47,764 nucleotides of DNA from assembly GCA_010093685.1 (NCBI GenBank), contig MU006239.1:27868-75631 (forward strand), written 5' to 3'. A program made the position numbers and the translations under genes. Below the pieces are notes generated by a model that made no database searches, was not told the DNA's origin, and saw only the letters and a program-made list of their open reading frames with translations. The first letter of the stretch is position 1; the number at the start of each line of letters is the position of its first letter. The stretch is from Ophiobolus disseminans (Eukaryota > Ascomycota > Dothideomycetes > Pleosporales > Phaeosphaeriaceae). Positions 22,630-32,874 of this stretch are shown here, in pieces.

Positions 22630-23118
22630 ATGTCCTCGATGTCTCACCATACACGAAAACGCACGGAAAAAGGCGACTGGGAAGTAAACTGGGCCTCGAA
22701 AGACACGGGCAAGGTGTGGACGGCGACCCGCACGCGCCTGCTCATCGACCTGACGGGCGACAACGACGAAGCCAGCGCCCCACGTGCCTCTAGCGCTATA
22801 ACAGCGAGCCCGTGTACATCCTATTACAATGCTACTTAGTACGTCTTCTAGTTACACGCTAGCTGCTCTCTACTAACAAGCTGTTGTAGCTATGCTACGC
22901 TTCCAGCCTCGACGACTCCAGGCCCTCAAACGCGCCAGCTGCCCACAATTCAAAAGGTCATGTTCTTTGGAAAGTGTTGGCGCAAAAGCATAGTTAACAC
23001 CAGACTAGATGGCATGAATTGGCCTCTCAGACCCATCGTCCCCAGCACTAACAGCCTCGCGCACGAGCACCTATATCCACGATCCGACCGCCTCCCATCG
23101 CAAGCCTGGCCAACTTAA
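22630..23118 (+). CDS. Small two-exon gene with a SUMO-interaction-like motif (145 aa)
   Basis: Exons 22630-22838 and 22890-23118 join in frame (438 nt) across a 51-bp intron with GTACGT, a CTAAC branch point and TTGTAG. Residues 37-46 read LLIDLTGDND, the hydrophobic-DLT-acidic form of a SUMO-interacting motif. No other domain is recognised; the C-terminal half is Pro- and Arg-rich. It lies just downstream of the broken SP-RING gene on the same strand and could be its partner or a duplicated piece of it. The existence of the gene rests mainly on the clean splice join. Confidence 0.48.
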
Positions 23119-23411
23119 CCGAGAAGTCGATGAGCCTCAACATTGATTCGAAGACGCACATACAAGGAAGTGGCGAAGCTTTGGTCACACACCTGAGATT
23201 TGGTCTGGCCAAGGGAGAGGCCTTAGGGCTTTCTTGGTCTGCAACATGAGCAATCCAAGCGTGCGGCGCCTCATAATTGCCGGAGACTCTATGGGAGAAC
23301 TATGCCGAGCGTGCCTTCCCAAAGTGGATAGAAAGTGAAAAAATGTTCACTTTTTTGCATGTTAAGGAAAGCACCGATCTGGACTATTAGTACCGCCTGC
23401 TATAGACTTGG

Positions 23412-24091
23412 TACCGAGGTGGACGGCCGTTCGAGCCAGACGGCCGCTCGAGCCACTTTCCTCACCAAAATCTCTAGTCTTTTTCTATTTCTATAGCCTA
23501 ATCTAGTAATTAAAATAAAGAAAAGCTACATACTAAAGATATATAGTTTTAGATACTTTATAAGTATAGAATTCTAGAATTCTAAAATAGATTAGATCTA
23601 TAAATTTTTATAATAATAGCTAAATTTAGAAGTCTTAAAAGGCTTAGAAAAATTAATTTAATATAGAAAATACTATAGTCTAAGTAACTTTAGTTAGAAG
23701 TATACTTAACTTTTCTCTATAAACTAAGAGTTNNNNNNNNNNNNNNNNNNNNNNNNNNNNNNNNNNNNNNNNNNNNNNNNNNNNNNNNNNNNNNNNNNNN
23801 NNNNNNNNNNNNNNNNNNNNNNNNNNNNNNNNNNNNNNNNNNNNNNNNNNNNNNNNNNNNNNNNNNNNNNNNNNNNNNNNNNNNNNNNNNNNNNNNNNNN
23901 NNNNNNNNNNNNNNNNNNNNNNNNNNNNNNNNNNNNNNNNNNNNNNNNNNNNNNNNNNNNNNNNNNNNNNNNNNNNNNNNNNNNNNNNNNNNNNNNNTAG
24001 ATTAGGCTATAGAAATAGAAAAAGACTAGAGATTTTGGTGAGGAAAGTGGCTCGAGCGGCCGTCTGGCTCGAACGGCCGTCCACCTCGGTA
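23412..24091. mobile_element. MITE-like element with TIRs of the 42340-44447 pogo family
   Basis: Perfect terminal inverted repeats of 94 bp including the TA target site (23412-23505 and 23998-24091). The outer part, taccgaggtggacggccg and onward, is the same as the TIR of the pogo-like element at 42340-44447. The TIR holds a 17-bp unit, GACGGCCGTTCGAGCCA, then a near copy with one change. The visible interior (23506-23732) is extremely AT-rich and non-coding. The rest is an assembly gap, so the true length is unknown. It probably depended on a pogo transposase in trans. Confidence 0.88.
23733..23997. other. Assembly gap (265 Ns)
   Basis: A run of N inside the MITE ends exactly where the right inverted repeat begins, as expected when an assembler cannot cross a long AT-rich inverted repeat. 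Confidence 1.
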
Positions 24092-24469
24092 AGGCAATAA
24101 CCTTGCTGAGCGCCACTAAGTCACAGGCTCTTATCTTCGACGCGCAACGTACTACTATTAGCATGAAAACGCGATCCACGGTACAACCGCCCGCTTCAGC
24201 TGTATCCGTACGTTATGTCGTCGTGCTGCACGCGCATTGAGGAGTAGACCAACAACACTTCACCATACACGCAACACCCACAGGTCACATAACTCTTCCA
24301 TCCGTCAATCACCACACGTTTAATAAGCGACACGACACGTCTCATCTGGTGGCGACAAGAGAGCCGTTGGCTACGCGGTACGCATAAATGACTAAGAAGC
24401 TGAGGATGGCACTCTCATCTCGTATTACAACGAGATGCCAGTGGAAACGGTAAGCTTCGTTCAGCGAGT
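24092..24469. other. Intergenic, nothing recognised
   Basis: Flank of the MITE. No gene-like frame or repeat seen. Confidence 0.5.
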
Positions 24470-24907
24470 CTAAGCTTGTGATGTGCAGGCGTCTGGAAGG
24501 TATCTGGTCGATAGAGGCGTCTCAAAGGCTGCCCAGATGTCGCGCTCGCCGCCAAATACTTCCGATGTAAAAAGTAGAAACAGAGCAAGTATGTGCTTAG
24601 TCGCGTCGTCAAGAGTCGCGGTCACTATATCGAGACCTGAATTGGAGGAATCGTCGGACTCGGTGGAAGCCGGCTGCGAGTCAGTGCCCGTGATGTCGTC
24701 GAGCAGACTTATATTTTGCGCACTCGGGCGCTCGCAAGACTCTTCCGAAGATAGTGGGGTTGTTTCTGGTGAGGATGGCGGCGACACCGCAAGCTGTAGA
24801 GGTGCAGATTGCTCTGGTGCACGTGGCTAAGTGTGCGGACCCTCCAGGGCGAGAGATTGTTCCCGGATGGTGTATGAAGCGGGCTGTGGTGAAGAAGAGT
24901 CACTCAT
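24470..24907 (-). pseudogene. Acidic unknown protein, one in-frame TAG
   Basis: One frame from ATG at 24907 (MSDSSSPQPASYTIREQ) to 24470 is open apart from TAG 24829-24827 at codon 27. The 145-codon product would be Ser-, Pro- and acid-rich in the middle (PPSSPETTPLSSEES, STESDDSSNSGLD) and end in a hydrophobic helix followed by WAAFETPLSTRYLP. I know no family. The stop could come from CAG. A short intron around the stop cannot be excluded, but no good GT/AG pair is visible. Confidence 0.5.
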
Positions 24908-25237
24908 TGCGGCCGCAATTACAGCTATATAGGAGACGTTAGGCGTTTGTCGATGTGTCGTGGCGTAGTGAGTTTGCGGCGGTGAGAGAAAAACGGAGGT
25001 TGGGTGGAGTAGGTGCGAACAGGCCGAGCCGCTAGCACGTGGTCAGGCTCTTTCGCACCATCACGTGCTACCCATCAGTGATCCTATTGGAATCCAGGAG
25101 CTAGAAGCCATCTTGAACTTGGAGTCTTTGCACCAGTGGCCTATACCGAACGATACAGAGTTCCAACAGTGGTGCACCTCAGTCACGTATGCGAAATCCT
25201 CGCGCGTGAAGGCGAACTCTTTCCCGTCCCTGAAGCC
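24908..25237. other. Intergenic, nothing recognised
   Basis: Short spacer between two minus-strand pseudogenes; it should hold the promoter of the 24907 gene. No motif is assigned. Confidence 0.45.
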
Positions 25238-25986
25238 CTAGATCTTCTTCAGCATCGCGTCAAGTGCTGTGCGAGTGCCTGTAATCTCCAAATAGACGGC
25301 GTAAGCACCTTCAGTAGTGCAGTGGTGGCAGGGATCGGGGGAAAACGGGGATTGCGACAACACCAGTTGGCGGGCTCACGTGGAATGCCCTGCAAAAAGG
25401 TCAGATTATCGACGTCTAAGAGTTCATCTGCTGTATACTCGAGGGCTTCGCCGCCTTTCAACGCCTCGGCCTTCATGCGCAGGATGTTTTGCGCCTGTTA
25501 GGTCTTCTCAAACTTGAGTTTGGCGACGTATCGAAGGTTCTCTCCTTCCGGAACGTACGCCACAAGGTCGTCAGGAACATCAAATGCAGTACATATCGTC
25601 GTAGCAGCCGGTTTTTATGGCAGATAAAACTTGTTTCGAAAATCCAGGCCTTTGCGAAAGGATATGTCAGAACGTGCTTGGACATGTTGCAATGCAGATG
25701 CAAAATCCTTGGCTATCACAGGCGCGGCGCGCTGGTATGAGAGACTATCAAGCTGCATGGTGTCAGCCTTGGCCGCCTCCCATGTGACGAGGTGGGCTCC
25801 TGCGCCAGATCCGATCGTAAAGGATACTTTACTAGACGGTTTGTCTCGAGGCTCAACAGTCGAGGAACCGCCTTTGTGTTCAATTAGCAAGGGATTGCCG
25901 TCGTGCTTGTCGGCTGGTATGGTATCTTCTGGCTTGACGATCGGTGGGTCAGCCTTGGGCTCAGTGGCTGCGAAGTCGTCCGACAT
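25238..25986 (-). pseudogene. Unknown protein gene, one intron and two in-frame TAA codons
   Basis: Start at 25986 (MSDDFAATEPKADPP), intron 25379-25279 (GTGAGC...TTACAG, 101 bp), end at TAG 25240-25238. The spliced frame is 216 codons with TAA at codon 124 (25617-25615) and codon 163 (25500-25498). Apart from these it is fully open and ends TALDAMLKKI. The N-terminus is acidic and disordered; the middle reads VSFTIGSGAGAHLVTWEAAK and later DVPDDLVAYVPEGENLRYVAK. I do not recognise the family. The intact intron next to two TAA codons suggests recent inactivation. Confidence 0.55.
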
Positions 25987-26368
25987 AGTGTAGCTCTAGC
26001 GCTGGATTTCGGTGCGTTCGATAGTGAGCCGATGTGGGCGTGTGCGTCGAACAACCAGAAGGCAGTGAATGTGTGGGATATGGAGACGCTTACTTCGTTG
26101 GAGTGGTACGCGTTGTTTGTATATGTTGCGGTAAACAACGATATTGTCTCGAATCATCGAGCGCAACACGCATCAATATTGTCTAGATCGTGGGAGATGA
26201 CAGTGTATCGAATTAAATTTGCCCGCTAAAGTCGATTGCACTATGCTGATAGGCCTTCCTGTAGTTTCCGAATCTTTGCCGCACTCAGTCCTGTGTGGCC
26301 CAGCCGGTCACCTCATTGCCATGAAAGCGCCACCACCCATCAACTTCGCCTCGAAGCCGTCACGCGCC
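25987..26368. other. Intergenic spacer, nothing recognised
   Basis: Lies between two minus-strand pseudogenes. No supported frame. Confidence 0.45.
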
Positions 26369-27607
26369 TTACTGGAAAGGCGGCAGAACAAGGCTGACAA
26401 TTGCTTCCCAGGACTCGACTGCCTTATCAGCCTCATCTCGGAGATCCTCAACCCTGTCGCGAGCTTCAATCTCTTGCTTCCTTGTATTCGAAAGCGCTTG
26501 CTGCAAGTCATTAAGAGCTTGCTCTTCGTCGTTCCCAAGCACATTGCCGTCGATAAGGAGCACTCTCTGCTTCCTATGCTCTGCTGCGATGGCTAGCTCC
26601 GCTTCCTTCACTGCTTGTGCGCTCTGAATGACTGCCGTTCTAGCCGCTGCCAATGCCTTCGTCATGTCGGCTATCTTCGTCCGGCATGCGATGATGTTGT
26701 TTCTGGCAGCCTCTATGGCCTGATGGAGGGGTTGATCCATGGTTTGTGGATTGTCGTGTTGATACTGCGGATTTGATGGCGGTAGAGGAGGAAGCGATGG
26801 TAAAACGAAGTCCTGCAATTCACCGTTGTTTAACCCAATGTGGTCGTCGAAGCGGCCGTTGCGGTCAGGTAGTGAGCGTGAGCATGAGCGTGAACGAGAG
26901 TGGGAGCGGGAGCGAAGAGTGCGTGGGTCTGCAGGAGTAGGCGGATCTGAAGGGAGCGCAGGGCCAAAGTCGTTGGTGTCAGTATCTTGTGGTGTCAATA
27001 CTGAGCGACGGTCCGAGCCCAGACGGCGGAACAGATGGTCGGGCGTACTGAACCGCCGAGTATGTTCTGAAGCCTGCTGTTAGGGTTTTGCAGGTGTGTC
27101 GATTGTTTCCGTCTCTAGAAACAAGTCGAGGGCAGCCTTGACATGTCGTGCTCGCAGCTCCTTTGGTCGACCGAGGTTGATTTGAGCAACTGCTTCGATG
27201 AACGACTTGTTTGTCTCTTGATCTATTAGGCGCAGGTTGCGGAGGAACCTGGGTTTAGACCACCAGATACCCAAGTGTGTATCCAGCTCTTGCCAGGTCA
27301 GGCACCACCTTCCGTGATTTTGTATGAAGCAATAATCAGCGGTGGCGTTCTTATTGTTCTTGAATTCGTGGTTCCGATTTCGCCTAATGACATTGGTTGC
27401 TGCGGGACTCAATCTTGAGATAACCTGAGCTCGGTGTTGGGGATATCTCGAGAGGAGTGTCTCGTACTCAATAACTAGCTCGTCCTCAGCTACCTGTGCC
27501 TCGAATACCTCGAGTACGTGCTGATTGTAGGCTGCGACGACGTTATTCAGCGAAGGTTGGTGGGCTTGCATGCTTCGTTGTGTGAAAGACGTACCTTGGC
27601 TGGGCAA
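26369..27607 (-). pseudogene. Unknown two-part protein with SR-rich linker and coiled coil, one in-frame TAA
   Basis: One frame of 413 codons from 27607 to 26369 is interrupted only by TAA at 27082-27080 (codon 176). The first part is globular (HGRWCLTWQELDTHLGIWWS near residue 98). The second has an arginine-serine run (RSRSHSRSRSCSRS) and a long C-terminal coiled coil (EARDRVEDLRDEADKAVESW). Without the stop both halves would be one protein; alternatively the ORFs are now used separately, since MTPQDT at 26998 could start a second product. An ORF at 27543-27770 may be a 5' exon, but I could not find splice sites that keep the frame. Confidence 0.52.
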
Positions 27608-28336
27608 GACCGGCTATCGCTGCCAGTGGGTCGGCAGATGAGGTGCCTTCCTTGTGGTTGAGGGCAAGTGCGAGGGTTGACGGGGCAGGCGGTGGTGCCT
27701 TCTCGAAGTGCGTGAAAAGGGAAAAAATCGTCGCTTTTTTGATTCTCGAGGAAGGCATCCACCCGGACAAGCAACACCGCCTGCTATGCTAAGCAAGCAG
27801 TTGCCTCCACGACTTCTGCTTTTGAATGATCGCTCTATTGCCGCCTGGGATGTCGACGTTCGCCACCGTGAATCGGGATCGCTCTTATGCAGGCATGTAA
27901 GCGTGCGAAGGAGACGTCGCGTAGTGAAGATGAACTCACTTCATGCTAGTGACTGTGGCTTCGTCTTGTTCTCGCCGTAGGGATCCTCCGCCTTCTGTCG
28001 TGTCATAGCTGCTTGGAACGGTCTTCGCTTTCTGTGACGTTCGCCCACCGAGTTTATCTGCTGTATGGCAAGAGTGCACCACCAATTGCTGCCAAGCTAT
28101 GCATCGGCCCCAATGCTCATGGGCGACTCTCAAGCAAGACACGCCCATTTGGACCCGCCCGTCGAAGCGGTGTCACTTGGATGGGTGATAAGATGGAAGT
28201 GGAGATGGAGATGTCGGGGAATCGGAGATAAGATGGACCCGTCAGCCTCATTTTGAGCTTCAACGCCGAGCCACAGCTCAGCCACTGCGGCGTGCGAGTC
28301 ATGTAGGGCGGTAGAAACCACGGCGTTACGCAGCAG
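27608..28336. other. Intergenic; possible 5' exon of the 27607 gene only
   Basis: Overlapping ORFs on both strands (27543-28366) lack recognisable content. The right end is the flank of the Tc1-like element, with gcag just outside it. Confidence 0.4.
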
Positions 28337-29959
28337 CACCAGGTGTTGCAATAATTCGTGTCCCATTAGCTAAGCGAGCCCCATCAAAATGGCTCAACTT
28401 CACCACCCCCATACAAATTACTATACAAAGTCAGAATTACAATCATTTTGGCTCAAAATTAACAACGTGCTTATGAGGCAGTAAATTGCTGCACAGAGCT
28501 CTATTTTGGGCTATATTCTGGTGTTGCAGCTGCTGTTTTACCACTTTTCAGAGCGGAGTTTCTCTCCGCCGTTCTGAGAGAGCTGAGTACACCTTTCTGG
28601 CATCTGAACAATGCGATCTCTGATCTCATCCATCGTTATTGAAGCCCAAACGTCCTGAAGTATCTGCTTTAATTGCCTCTTTGTGCCATCCCACCTTTGG
28701 CCACTCTCGGGGTACTGGAGACGACGTTTTGCACGCTGTTTGAGCACAAGCCATATGCCTTCAATAGGATTCAAATCAGGACTCTGTGCTGGGTGAAGTA
28801 TAGCAGCAATCCAGTTAGCTTGCCGGAGGCTTTCTGCTACGTTGTCAATACTTCGTGTGCCGTGTGATGGGTCGTTATCCTCCTGTAGAAGCCAGGATTG
28901 TGGCTCTTGAAGCCGAGCTTCATGGATATATTTAATGTACTGTGGAAGGACGTTTAACGCGTAGTACTCCTGCGTCATATGGTGGCCAGAAGACTGAACT
29001 TTGAGAGGTGGAGGCAGCGTTGCCTCCCATTCTTTGACCCGTTTCTGGTGTTGTTCAAGCATCTCGTATTTGCTTTGGACGGGCCGACGGGGCTGTTTTG
29101 GAGGCTTAAGCATATCCTTCTCATTGTTATAGAAGCCTAGAGGACTCTTAAAGATCCAGTTTACAGAGGCGTACATGTGGAGAGTAAGAGGAGAGCTTTT
29201 GCGCTTCTTTTGAGTACGAATATTCCCTTGTTTAAGACGCTCTCCCTTACGCCGCAGTATACGCGGCTGCTGGAAGCTCTCTGTAGGGTTGAAATGAGCT
29301 TCATCTGTAAAGTAAACAGTATCCCAGAAGCCTCTTATAGGCCTGTCCTTATAGGTGTTGCTGTAGCTTACGCGGTGACGTTTGTTGGCTTCAGAAATCT
29401 CGTCCGAGTAAGCTGCAACGTACAGGTGGGCGTCCTCACGATTGCTAAGGTTATAGCGGAAGGCCCGAGGGCATAGAAGGATGCTATTCTCTCGTTGTTG
29501 AACAAGAATTGGAGCGTCTCAAACGCTGTTTTCTCTACCGTTTAGCAGAGCTTTAATCCTTTCTGCAGGAACTCTCCATGGTCGGCCTAGCTTTGTGCCC
29601 TTCTCCTCTGCCTTCTGCTTCCTTGTACACCTCCCATTGTCAAATTGCTCTCGCTCCTCCCTCCAGCGTTGTCCCATACGTCTAGAGATACCGTGGGCGT
29701 CGGCTATCTCCTGCAGAGTCTCGTCATTGCGTCGGTGGTCGTAATGCCAGAAGTAGTGGGCGCGCTCTTCGGTATCAGGGACGGTGAGAATTTCGTCCTG
29801 TACAGGAGTGCAAGGCCTTCCGTTTGCATCATCCATAAAGAAATTCGAGCAATATTGTGGTGTTTTGCATTTATGTGGAAGTATAGAGGTGGATGGCTAT
29901 CTCATGTTTTGGTGGGGCTTGCTTAGCTAATGGGACACGAATTATTGCAACACCTGGTG
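28337..29959 (-). mobile_element. Tc1/mariner-superfamily transposon, complete ends
   Basis: Terminal inverted repeats of 53 bp with two mismatches (28337-28389 and 29907-29959), outer end CACCAGGTGTTGCAATAATT. A 4-bp gcag flanks both ends, not an obvious TA. The 1.6-kb interior carries one transposase gene on the minus strand. The high TIR identity suggests fairly recent insertion. Confidence 0.85.
28538..29836 (-). pseudogene. Tc1-like DDE_3 transposase, one in-frame TGA
   Basis: A single 433-codon frame from MDDANGRPCTPVQD at 29836 to 28538, broken by TGA at 29521-29519. The N-terminal helix-turn-helix contains TLQEIADAHGISRRMGQRW. Catalytic motifs are VYFTDEAHFNP, then WLLQEDNDPSHGTRS and SPDLNPIEGIWLVLK, the D, D, E residues of the IS630/Tc1 cut-and-paste family. 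All three acidic residues are present, so the TGA (perhaps from CGA, giving SVRDAP) is the only visible lesion. Confidence 0.85.
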
Positions 29960-30287
29960 GCAGCTTAAAGTCCATGACTCCGCAGCCCCATTCCCTCCCA
30001 CCCTACATCAGCTCTATCCTGCACCGTCTCTATTCGGCAATCCTGCACCCTGGTCTTCGACTTGTCGACCTGGCGCTTACGAAGGTCCATGTCTGAGCTG
30101 GAAATCTTCAATCGTCCTGCAGATCTTCGAGGTCATCGAGACTAACATAAGAAGGCAGGTGCAAACGTTCTCAACAAGTCACGCGGACCTAATCATCACA
30201 TCGTGCACCTCACACCAAAATTGTAGCACTACGACGAGGCGCAGGAGTACTGGCGTCGAAACAAGCTTCGATGCTCGTGGACTGAGC
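29960..30287. other. Spacer between the Tc1-like element and the 30288 gene
   Basis: Probably the promoter and leader of the plus-strand gene at 30288. No motif assigned. Confidence 0.45.
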
Positions 30288-31568
30288 ATGTCCAGCGATA
30301 GCGAAGACCCACCCACGCCGGCGAGCGAAAAGGATTCGCCAACGAGGGAAGAGACCACGCCGTCGATTGCATCGCAAATTCGCAAGCCAGACGTAGACTT
30401 CGCGTTCGGTCCGCAGAATTGGTACTGGGCTCGACTCGGCGGGCGGTGGCGATCGTGAGTTTTTGCCATTTGGCCTTGTGTCACGCGCTGATAACCTGAA
30501 CAGCGTGCGGTCACCCGCTAGTATATGGAAGAGCTATGGTGGCATCGAAGAGCCATATTGGATGGCTTTCAAGCACGACGTAGGCGAGTTCATTGGAGGC
30601 TGCCACGATGATGGCGACGGACATGTGACGTATACGTCGAATGAAGGGTACAGTAAGTATTGGTATAACCGAGGGTGATTTGGTACACAAGTTGACCCGA
30701 GATGAAGTGATCAGAGCCGGCGACGTCGATTCCTGTACGTGAACATGCCTCTGTTCCACCGTTGCTACGAAAGGCTTATCAAGCGAGTTCAGTCATTGAG
30801 TCACAAAAGGCATATGCCAAGCTATACGACTGGATAACAGAGAGGGTTGGATCTGACATCGAGAAGGTCCGCAATGTCTCCATCAGCATTGGCCCCAAAG
30901 GAAGCTATTTCGCACGCTGCGGCACCTCGCATACGCATATAGCACATGCACTACCCAAGGATTTACAAACTGCAATCGAAGAATCTGAGTCACCTCCTCT
31001 TTGTATCGCGCTCGGCATCAAAGGCGCGTGGATCTTGCTTAGGGCAGATGGCTCACGCACCTGGAATCTTCGCCAGGCCTACCCAGGTCTAGCCTCAACA
31101 GACCGTCTCACTGATGACTCCAATCCAGTCGTCTTTGCGGCTCTTAGCCCTTTCCATGAGAACCGTTACTTCCTCGTTACCGAAAGCGGTGGCTGCACGT
31201 ACAACACTAACACATCAGATCGTGAGGAGGGTGAACGACTCCACCACTTAACAGATTCATACATGCGCATGCGAGCTCGCAAAGACGGCTCCACATTCAC
31301 GCATTCTATGACACTGAATGGCGTACCAAGGCAAGTCGTCATCACACCAAAATCGGCGCCGGATGAAACGAAAACAGACGCTTGGATCGCAATGCTGAGA
31401 GCGAGACAGAAGTATTTGGGCCGCAAAGATTTGGCGTTTGCTGGTGCGGTGGCTGGTGGTACGGGGGTTTTGGCGAAGGTGGTGAGAATGCCGACGTGGA
31501 GGGCAGTGGGTGTAGCTGCTTCGACGGGGTTTGGGGCGGGGGTTGCGATGTGGTTTCGTGAGGAGTGA
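30288..31568 (+). CDS. Intact three-exon gene of unknown function (389 aa)
   Basis: Exons 30288-30454, 30504-30652 and 30715-31568 join in frame (1170 nt), with GTGAGT...AACAG and GTAAGT...GATCAG introns of 49 and 62 bp. Residues 1-35 are acidic and disordered (MSSDSEDPPTPASEKD). Then come repeated aromatic/Gly patterns: GPQNWYWARLGGRWRSV, GSYFARCGTSHTHIAH, GAWILLRADGSRTWNLRQAY and NRYFLVTESGG, suggesting a small beta-repeat fold. The C-terminus has Gly/Ala-rich hydrophobic stretches (LAFAGAVAGGTGVLAKVV; VGVAASTGFGAGVAMWF) that may be membrane-associated. No catalytic motif is seen. It has no stop, unlike most neighbours. Confidence 0.72.
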
Positions 31569-32360
31569 GATTGGTAAGTATATGTTGACGGGGAGATCTT
31601 TACCTCACGGCTCATCAAAGTTCACAATGTCCTCCTCTCCGTTTTCGCTCGTTGGTTCAGTGGCCTCATCATCCCATATGTCACCAAGCCCCCGCCAGTA
31701 CGCAGGTCCTCCCCCTTCTCTCTCTTCGTTTCCCAGAGAACCTACCAACACCTCTCTGACATCCCACCACTTCTAAAGGGTGACTAACAACTCCACCCGC
31801 TGCCGCACCGACCCTCACAGGTCTATCCTCCTTCCGCCACCACTACATTGGCCCAGCCTAAAACACATTCAACGTTATTGCCCGCACCAGTAGCACGTGG
31901 AAGGGCGAGTAGGGCAAGCGCAAAGCAGTGACGAGACGCAGACAGATGTAAGATAGGAAATGAACGTAGTAGCAAAACCGACTTTTATCAAATTTGTCAT
32001 AGTGCGGACATATTAACGCGAATGCGAATAGAAAATGTGAAAGCAAAATATATGTATCATTTAGCTAAGGAAAAAGTTCATTGTATCTTAATCTGTCCAG
32101 CAAATTTCTATATATCACTCTGGTGCAAATGGGCCAGCCAAATATTGAAGTAAATAACGCAACACTAAAGAACACCAATAACCTACCCATGTTGCGGGAC
32201 ATTCGCCATTCCTACACATCCAAAACCTGCGCGACTCACTCACATCGAGTTAAGCCCTCCAGCTTGCGGCGAGCGAATCGTCTGTCGAAACAACTTCTGC
32301 ACCCGCTCGACCTCGTCCTTACAAGCCCCGCGAAGACGCTCCACCCCATTCTTTCCAAGC
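31569..32360. other. Intergenic, AT-rich in the second half
   Basis: No supported gene; the stretch 31930-32200 is AT-rich. It separates the convergent genes at 30288-31568 and 32361-32738. Confidence 0.5.
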
Positions 32361-32738
32361 TTAACGAATCTTGTGATCTTCAACTCGTTCGTCCAGCAAC
32401 GCCTCTTCGTAACGATCTACACTATAATCATGAGCCTTTCGCGCATCTCCAAACTGCTCCTGGAGCGACGTCATCTCAGCAGCATGTGCCAGGGCGACTT
32501 CAGCCATCTCGGCTTCAAGTTCCTTCTCACGATTAAAGCGCTTCGTATATTGCGTCTTGACGAGGTCACTGTAGCCTTTTAAGTAGCTATCGCGGTCGGA
32601 TTTGAGGAGGGCGTCGCGCTCGGTTTGGATGGTGGAGTGTTCGGCGGTGAGTTGGTCTAGGGCACGCGCGGTTTTCATGTACAGGTCGTGTAGCGTTTCG
32701 TTGTTTTGGAGATCTAGGAGGATGTTGGCGGCGGACAT
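32361..32738 (-). CDS. Small coiled-coil protein (125 aa)
   Basis: A single exon from MSAANILLDLQNNETL at 32738. The upstream in-frame ORF extends into the transposon at 32875 and is not native. Almost the whole protein is predicted helix with heptads (ALDQLTAEHSTIQTERDALL; REKELEAEMAEVALAHAAEM). No other motif is present. The pogo-like element inserted about 135 bp before the start codon, so it has probably displaced or split the promoter. The leader between them contains imperfect gatgctg/gctgggt repeats. Confidence 0.6.
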   Translation of the reverse strand: MSAANILLDLQNNETLHDLYMKTARALDQLTAEHSTIQTERDALLKSDRDSYLKGYSDLVKTQYTKRFNREKELEAEMAEVALAHAAEMTSLQEQFGDARKAHDYSVDRYEEALLDERVEDHKIR

Positions 32739-32874
32739 TGTTGGAGGGGGCTGCGGTGCTCGGAGATGCTGGTACTGTGCGGTGCTGGTTCGGGGTGATG
32801 CTGATGCTGGGTGATGCCGGTGCTGGGTTACCAATGCTGAGTGATGGTGTTCCGGAAACAGATTGAACCATGTA

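Noticed and set aside
23724..24179. Minus-strand ORF of 151 codons
   Set aside because: It spans the N gap and is not real coding evidence.
24827..24829. Short intron over the TAG in the 24470-24907 gene
   Set aside because: No GT/AG pair of usual size removes the stop and keeps the frame.
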